A program made the translations under genes and the position numbers. Below are positions 59,768-64,000 of a stretch of DNA of 64,000 bases, piece by piece (position 1 is the first letter of the stretch; the number at the start of each line of letters is the position of its first letter). The DNA comes from CBDCFL01 sp965216135 (GTDB lineage Bacteria; Pseudomonadota; Alphaproteobacteria; Rhodobacterales; Rhodobacteraceae). Under the pieces are notes generated by a model. The model was given only the letters and a program-made list of their open reading frames with translations. It was not told the origin of the DNA and did no database searches. The DNA is taken from contig CBDCFL010000021.1 in NCBI GenBank assembly GCA_965216135.1, positions 186,001 through 250,000 on the forward strand, read 5' to 3'.

Positions 59768-62179
59768 CTAATGCGTCACCTGCGCCGAGCTTTCGGGTTG
59801 CGCGATGTTCCTTGCTTTGGCGGCTTCCTCGGCCTCGGCGGCTTCGTCCCAGATGATCGGCTCGGGTTCATCAACAAGCGCCATCTTGAGAACTTCGCGC
59901 ACGTGAGAAACCGGTATGATCTCCAGCCCGTCTTTCACATTGTCCGGGATCTCCGGCAATTCCTTGGCGTTGTCCTCGGGGATCAGCACGGTGCGCACGC
60001 CGCCGCGCAGGGCGGCCAGCAGTTTTTCTTTCAAACCACCAATGGGCAAAACATTGCCGCGCAGGGTCACTTCGCCGGTCATGGCCATGTCCCTTCTGAC
60101 CGGGATCTGCGTCAGCACCGAAACGATCGACGTTACCATGGCAACTCCAGCGCTTGGCCCGTCCTTGGGCGTCGCGCCCTCGGGCACGTGCACGTGGATG
60201 TCGATATGTTCAAAAATCGGCGGTTTGACGCCAATTTTCGGCGCGATAGAGCGGACATATGACGAAGCAGCATCGATGCTTTCCTTCATCACATCGCCGA
60301 GCTTGCCGGTAGTCTTCATCCGGCCCTTGCCTGGCAGCCGCAAGGCCTCAATCGACAACAGATCGCCGCCCGCGGATGTCCACGCCAATCCGGTGACGAC
60401 GCCGATCTGATCTTCTTTTTCGGCCAGCCCATAGCGGAATCGATTGACGCCAAGGAAGCCTTCAAGATTGTCGCGCGACACGACGACGCTATCGGCTTCT
60501 TTTTTCACCAGCTTGGTCACAGCTTTACGCGCCAGCTTGGCGATCTCGCGCTCGAGATTACGCACTCCGGCCTCACGCGTATACGTGCGGATGATCTCTT
60601 GCAGAGCGTCGGCCTCGATCACGAATTCGGTCTTTTTCAGCCCGTGGTTCTTGGTTTGCTTGGGGATCAGATGCTGCAGCGCGATCTCGGTCTTTTCATC
60701 TTCGGTATAGCCAGCCAGCGCCAATGTCTCCATCCGATCCAACAGCGGGCTCGGCATGTTGTAGGTGTTGGCCGTGGTGATGAACATCACGTTGGACAGA
60801 TCGTATTCAACCTCAATGTAATGATCGATAAAGGTCGAATTCTGTTCGGGATCGAGCACTTCCAACATCGCGCTCGCCGGATCGCCACGAAAATCCTGAC
60901 CCATCTTGTCGATCTCATCGAGCAGGATCAGCGGGTTGGTGGTTTTCGCCTTTTTCATGGCTTGAATGATCTTGCCGGGCATCGAGCCGATGTACGTCCG
61001 CCGGTGGCCCCGGACCTCAGACTCGTCGCGCACGCCGCCCAGGCTGATGCGGATAAACTCGCGCCCTGTGGCACGCGCAACCGATTGGCCAAGTGAGGTC
61101 TTGCCCACGCCTGGTGGGCCGACCAGACACATGATCGGACCTTTCAGCTTTTTCGAGCGCTGCTGGACGGCGAGATATTCAACGATCCGCTCTTTGACCT
61201 TTTCCAGCCCGTAATGATCGTCATCAAGGACTTTCTGGGCCCGTGTCAGATCCTTTTTGACGCGGCTTTTCACGCCCCAGGGGATCGACAGCATCCAATC
61301 GAGATAATTGCGCACCACGGTCGCCTCAGCCGACATCGGCGACATGGATTTCAGCTTTTTAAGCTCGCCCTCGGCCTTCTCGCGCGCTTCTTTGGATAGT
61401 TTGGTTTCAGCGATCTTGGCTTCCAGTTCGGCGATCTCGTTGCTGCCGTCCTCAGCATCGCCCAGCTCCTTCTGAATGGCCTTCATTTGCTCATTCAGGT
61501 AATATTCACGCTGGGTGCGCTCCATCTGAGATTTCACGCGGGTTTTGATCTTTTTCTCAACCTGCAGAACCGACATTTCGCCCTGGATATGGGCGAATAC
61601 TTTCTCCAGCCGTTCCTCGACCGAAAGCGTCTCCAAAAGCGCCTGTTTTTCTTCGACCTCAACGCCCAGATGCCCGGCGACCAGATCGGCGAGTTTCTCG
61701 GGTTCCCGGCTCTCAGCAACGGCGGCTAAAGCCTCCTCGGGAATGTTTTTCTTTATCTTGGCGTAGCGTTCAAATTCCTCGGCCACGGTGCGTACCAAGG
61801 CCTCGATCGCAATCGGATTGCCGGCAATTTCAACCAGACCTTCGGCGCGGGCCTCAAAGAAATCGTCATTTTCCAGAAATTCCGTGATCCGCACCCGCGA
61901 GCGTCCCTCAACCAGCACTTTGACGGTGCCATCTGGCAGCTTTAGCAGCTGCAGCACATTGGCCATCACGCCGACGCGGAAAATCTCGTCAGCGGTCGGC
62001 TCATCAACGGTTGGATCGACCTGGCTGGCCAGCAGAATTTCTTTGTCATCGGCCATGACCGCTTCCAGCGCCTTGACCGACTTTTCACGCCCGACAAACA
62101 GCGGGACGATCATATGGGGAAAAACCACAATGTCGCGAAGTGGCAATACCGGGTGAGAGGGTGCAAATTGCTCGTGCAT
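59768..62179 (-). CDS. lon: ATP-dependent protease Lon
   Basis: An 803-residue AAA+ protease. The N-terminal substrate domain begins HPVLPLRDIVVFPHMIVPLF. The ATPase has Walker A CLVGPPGVGKTSLGQSVARA (about residue 355) and ILLDEIDKMGQDFRGDPASA. The protease domain has the Ser-Lys dyad in ATPKDGPSAGVAM (Ser) and LPIGGLKEKLLAALRGG (Lys). It degrades misfolded and regulatory proteins. ATG 62179 has GAGGAAA upstream. An RpoH-like promoter lies about 80 bases upstream, consistent with heat-shock control. Confidence 0.97.
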   Translation of the reverse strand: MHEQFAPSHPVLPLRDIVVFPHMIVPLFVGREKSVKALEAVMADDKEILLASQVDPTVDEPTADEIFRVGVMANVLQLLKLPDGTVKVLVEGRSRVRITEFLENDDFFEARAEGLVEIAGNPIAIEALVRTVAEEFERYAKIKKNIPEEALAAVAESREPEKLADLVAGHLGVEVEEKQALLETLSVEERLEKVFAHIQGEMSVLQVEKKIKTRVKSQMERTQREYYLNEQMKAIQKELGDAEDGSNEIAELEAKIAETKLSKEAREKAEGELKKLKSMSPMSAEATVVRNYLDWMLSIPWGVKSRVKKDLTRAQKVLDDDHYGLEKVKERIVEYLAVQQRSKKLKGPIMCLVGPPGVGKTSLGQSVARATGREFIRISLGGVRDESEVRGHRRTYIGSMPGKIIQAMKKAKTTNPLILLDEIDKMGQDFRGDPASAMLEVLDPEQNSTFIDHYIEVEYDLSNVMFITTANTYNMPSPLLDRMETLALAGYTEDEKTEIALQHLIPKQTKNHGLKKTEFVIEADALQEIIRTYTREAGVRNLEREIAKLARKAVTKLVKKEADSVVVSRDNLEGFLGVNRFRYGLAEKEDQIGVVTGLAWTSAGGDLLSIEALRLPGKGRMKTTGKLGDVMKESIDAASSYVRSIAPKIGVKPPIFEHIDIHVHVPEGATPKDGPSAGVAMVTSIVSVLTQIPVRRDMAMTGEVTLRGNVLPIGGLKEKLLAALRGGVRTVLIPEDNAKELPEIPDNVKDGLEIIPVSHVREVLKMALVDEPEPIIWDEAAEAEEAAKARNIAQPESSAQVTH

Positions 62180-62257
62180 CGAATTTCCTCATTTGGCAGG
62201 ATCGCCCTAGCCCCGAAATTCGGCAACCTTGTGGCGTTCCCCTTGTTTGGCTTTTAC

Positions 62258-62285
62258 ATTTGGGGCCTTTTGATCCCGTTTCAAC
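62258..62285 (-). promoter_or_regulatory. RpoH (sigma-32)-type heat-shock promoter for lon
   Basis: On the minus strand GTTGAAA (62279-62285) and CCCCAAAT (62258-62265) are 13 bp apart. This resembles the sigma-32 consensus CTTGAAA with CCCCAT-type -10, and lies 79 bases before the lon start, where heat-shock control is expected. Confidence 0.7.
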
Positions 62286-62456
62286 GCCTCTGACGGACGA
62301 ATTACGCACCGCAGAATGCCCGCGGCAGTCGCGATGAGCAAGACCAATTGCAGCCACGTGCGATGAATTCTTCCACCTGTGAGCATATCCTGCTGGCCCA
62401 TAGACGCAGGCAAACATAGACAATTTGTTAAGACCTTGGGCGCCAGAATTAGCACT

Positions 62457-63104
62457 ATGCCCGTGCGCAGAAATTCCCGCTCAACGCCCGTGCGTAACGC
62501 CACTAATTTGAACAAATTGCGCCGTAGTTCCGACGCCTTCGCGGCCGAGATTGGCGCGATGAATGCTGCCGGTATTTCCTATTTTTGGCGTTTGGTCTGG
62601 TTGCGCGCCTATCGCGACCGCAGACGCATCGCCTTTGTCGTTTCGCTGGCGTTTGTCGCCGGCTACGTGCTCTATCTGCGCCACGGCGGGCAGGTTTTGG
62701 GCGTGCCGGTGCCGGTCTTTACCGGGCTTGTTTATGCGGTCTTTATCGGGCTGGCCACGTTGCTGACCGGCGTCATCTTGCCCGGGCTTCGATTTGCGAC
62801 CGAGGCTATTGCGGTCTCGCGCCTGATCCTGGCGCTGGTGATCTGGACCGCACCTGCGCTTGCCCATCCGATCATGTCACAACCGCTGATCAGCGCCACG
62901 ATCGTCGTTGGCGGTGCCGTGCTCTTGCAACGGCTGGTCTATGGCGGTTGGCTCGACGCCCTATTCGGGCGGGACATTCTGCAGACAAACCGCGCGGCTG
63001 AATGGCTGGACGACAGCCTCGGCCGTATTGCCGATCAAGCCACCTTGGGCGGATTCACAGCAGAGAAGCTGCATAATCCAGAGCAGACCGCAATCGCTGC
63101 GTGA
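62457..63104 (+). CDS. hypothetical membrane protein
   Basis: About 215 residues; family not recognised. A basic N-terminus (PVRRNSRSTPVRNATNLNKL) precedes ISYFWRLVWLRAYRDRRRIA. Three or four hydrophobic stretches follow: FVVSLAFVAGYVLYLRHGG, VFTGLVYAVFIGLATLLTGV, LILALVIWTAPALAHPIM and ISATIVVGGAVLLQRLVYGG. The soluble tail has AAEWLDDSLGRIADQATLGG. The start could be 62457 or ATG 62560 (MNAAGISYFW); neither has a clear ribosome site. It is divergent from lon and convergent with tgt. Confidence 0.6.
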   Translation: MPVRRNSRSTPVRNATNLNKLRRSSDAFAAEIGAMNAAGISYFWRLVWLRAYRDRRRIAFVVSLAFVAGYVLYLRHGGQVLGVPVPVFTGLVYAVFIGLATLLTGVILPGLRFATEAIAVSRLILALVIWTAPALAHPIMSQPLISATIVVGGAVLLQRLVYGGWLDALFGRDILQTNRAAEWLDDSLGRIADQATLGGFTAEKLHNPEQTAIAA

Positions 63105-63111
63105 TGCGTTA

Positions 63112-63146
63112 TTTTACTGCGCATCAAAATTTTATTGCGCATCAAA
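63112..63146. repeat. 17-bp tandem direct repeat between the membrane gene and tgt
   Basis: TTTTACTGCGCATCAAA (63112-63128) and TTTTATTGCGCATCAAA (63130-63146) differ by one base, with an 18-bp period. The second copy overlaps the tgt stop codon. Confidence 0.7.
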
Positions 63147-64000
63147 TGTCACCCAACTGGCACGTTGCGTGAAATTCTGATTCGAATGCGTCAAACTTGC
63201 CTGCCCTGATGGCCGCGCGCATGTCTTCCATAAGCTCCTGATAATAATGCAGATTGTGCCAGGTCAGCAGCATCGCACTGATGATCTCACCCGCCCGGAA
63301 TACATGGTGCAGATAGGCGCGCGAATAGCTTCGACATGCCGGACAGGTGCAATTTTCGTCCAAGGGGCGCGGATCATCCTGGTGGCGGGCGTTTTTGATA
63401 TTCAGCACGCCGCGCCGGGTAAATACCTGCCCTGTGCGCCCCGAACGGGTCGGCAAAACGCAATCCATCATGTCCACGCCGCGCTTGACCGCACCGACAA
63501 TGTCATCGGGCTTGCCGACGCCCATAAGATAGCGCGGTTTGTCGTGAGGGAACTGCCCCTGTGCATCGTCCAGAACGGCGAACATCGCGTCCTGCCCCTC
63601 GCCCACCGCCAGCCCACCGATTGCATAGCCGTCAAATCCGATATCGGTTAGTTTTCCAGCACTTTCGGCGCGAAGTTCAGGGAAAATACCGCCCTGTTGG
63701 ATGCCAAACAGCGCATATCCAGGCCGGTCACCGAGTGCCTGCCTGGATCGCTCTGCCCAGCGCATCGACAGAGCCATACTGTCTGCTGTTTCTGCCTCGG
63801 TGGCCGGATGCGGCGTGCATTCATCGAAGGCCATCACGATGTCGCTGCCCAGAAGCGCCTGAATTTCCATCGACCGGGCCGGGCCGAGGAAATGTTCCGA
63901 GCCGTCGATGTGCGAGCGAAACTGCACCCCGTCTTCGCTAACCTTGCGCAATTTGGCCAGTGACATCACCTGAAATCCGCCGCTATCGGTCAGGATCGGG
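63142..64000 (-). CDS. tgt: queuine tRNA-ribosyltransferase (3' part, runs off the window)
   Basis: The last ~285 residues of a TGT TIM barrel; the N-terminal quarter lies beyond the right edge. PILTDSGGFQVMSLAKLRKV contains the catalytic-pocket Asp region, ALFGIQQGGIFPELRAESA and GYAIGGLAVGEG bind substrate, and DCVLPTRSGRTGQVFTRRG has the nucleophile Asp. The zinc site is CTCPACRSYSRAYLHH, with a His near the end. It exchanges guanine 34 for queuine in certain tRNAs. The frame is intact to the edge. Confidence 0.95.
   Translation of the reverse strand, partial: PILTDSGGFQVMSLAKLRKVSEDGVQFRSHIDGSEHFLGPARSMEIQALLGSDIVMAFDECTPHPATEAETADSMALSMRWAERSRQALGDRPGYALFGIQQGGIFPELRAESAGKLTDIGFDGYAIGGLAVGEGQDAMFAVLDDAQGQFPHDKPRYLMGVGKPDDIVGAVKRGVDMMDCVLPTRSGRTGQVFTRRGVLNIKNARHQDDPRPLDENCTCPACRSYSRAYLHHVFRAGEIISAMLLTWHNLHYYQELMEDMRAAIRAGKFDAFESEFHATCQLGDI

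Overview
The window is an alphaproteobacterial chromosome segment, most likely from the Rhodobacterales (Roseobacter-like). Evidence for this: high-GC coding sequence, the order yceD-rpmF-plsX-fabH-ihfA-MerR-tRNA-Pro, the order ftsZ-ftsA-ftsQ-ddl-murB-(DUF2484)2-murC-murG-ftsW, a SPOR protein and scpA/scpB next to argS and dgt, a two-domain dCTP deaminase, a non-pyrrolysine MttB-family protein, and paired DUF2852 proteins. No plasmid or phage replication genes are seen. The assignment is by gene content and synteny, not by database search.

Layout. 1-3.9 kb: a decayed pentapeptide-type gene remnant, two DUF2852 membrane proteins, an RDD protein and the N-end-rule leucyltransferase Bpt. 3.95-9.7 kb: esterase, AlkA-like glycosylase and the cobalamin genes cobK-cbiD (minus), facing cobB and an MFS transporter (plus). 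9.7-12.8 kb: citramalate synthase and cysS. 12.9-15.2 kb: an IS630 element split by a nested IS1595 element. 15.3-21.4 kb: a VOC protein under a SoxR-type promoter, a frameshifted soxR, and a plus-strand run of aminotransferase, isocitrate lyase/PEP mutase-like protein, PLP decarboxylase and MttB-like methyltransferase. 21.4-35.8 kb: uup, olsB broken by an IS and by a stop codon, msrB, bamE, yceD, rpmF, plsX, fabH broken by an ISNCY/IS1202-like element, ihfA, a MerR-type regulator, tRNA-Pro, dCTP deaminase and an IS1182 element. 35.5-43.6 kb: scpB-scpA, a SPOR protein, argS, a small two-gene insert (M15 peptidase plus secreted protein), dgt, erpA and an aspartic protease. 43.7-58.8 kb: the minus-strand envelope and division cluster ftsW-murG-murC-(DUF2484)2-unknown-murB-ddl-ftsQ-ftsA-ftsZ-lpxC-bamD-recN. 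58.9-64 kb: tRNA-Val, an HU-like protein, lon with an RpoH-like promoter, a membrane protein and the 3' part of tgt.

The most unusual features are (i) a fold-back repeat family, with two clear copies (3.6 kb and 27.2 kb, the latter between yceD and rpmF) and one divergent copy (0.6 kb), in which both arms of the stems change together; (ii) five insertion sequences in 64 kb with readable target duplications, two of which have destroyed olsB and fabH; (iii) an 18-bp SoxR box in a 19-bp-spaced promoter next to a soxR that carries a one-base deletion. No CRISPR array, defence island or clearly novel enzyme system was found. The fold-back family is the best candidate for something undescribed.
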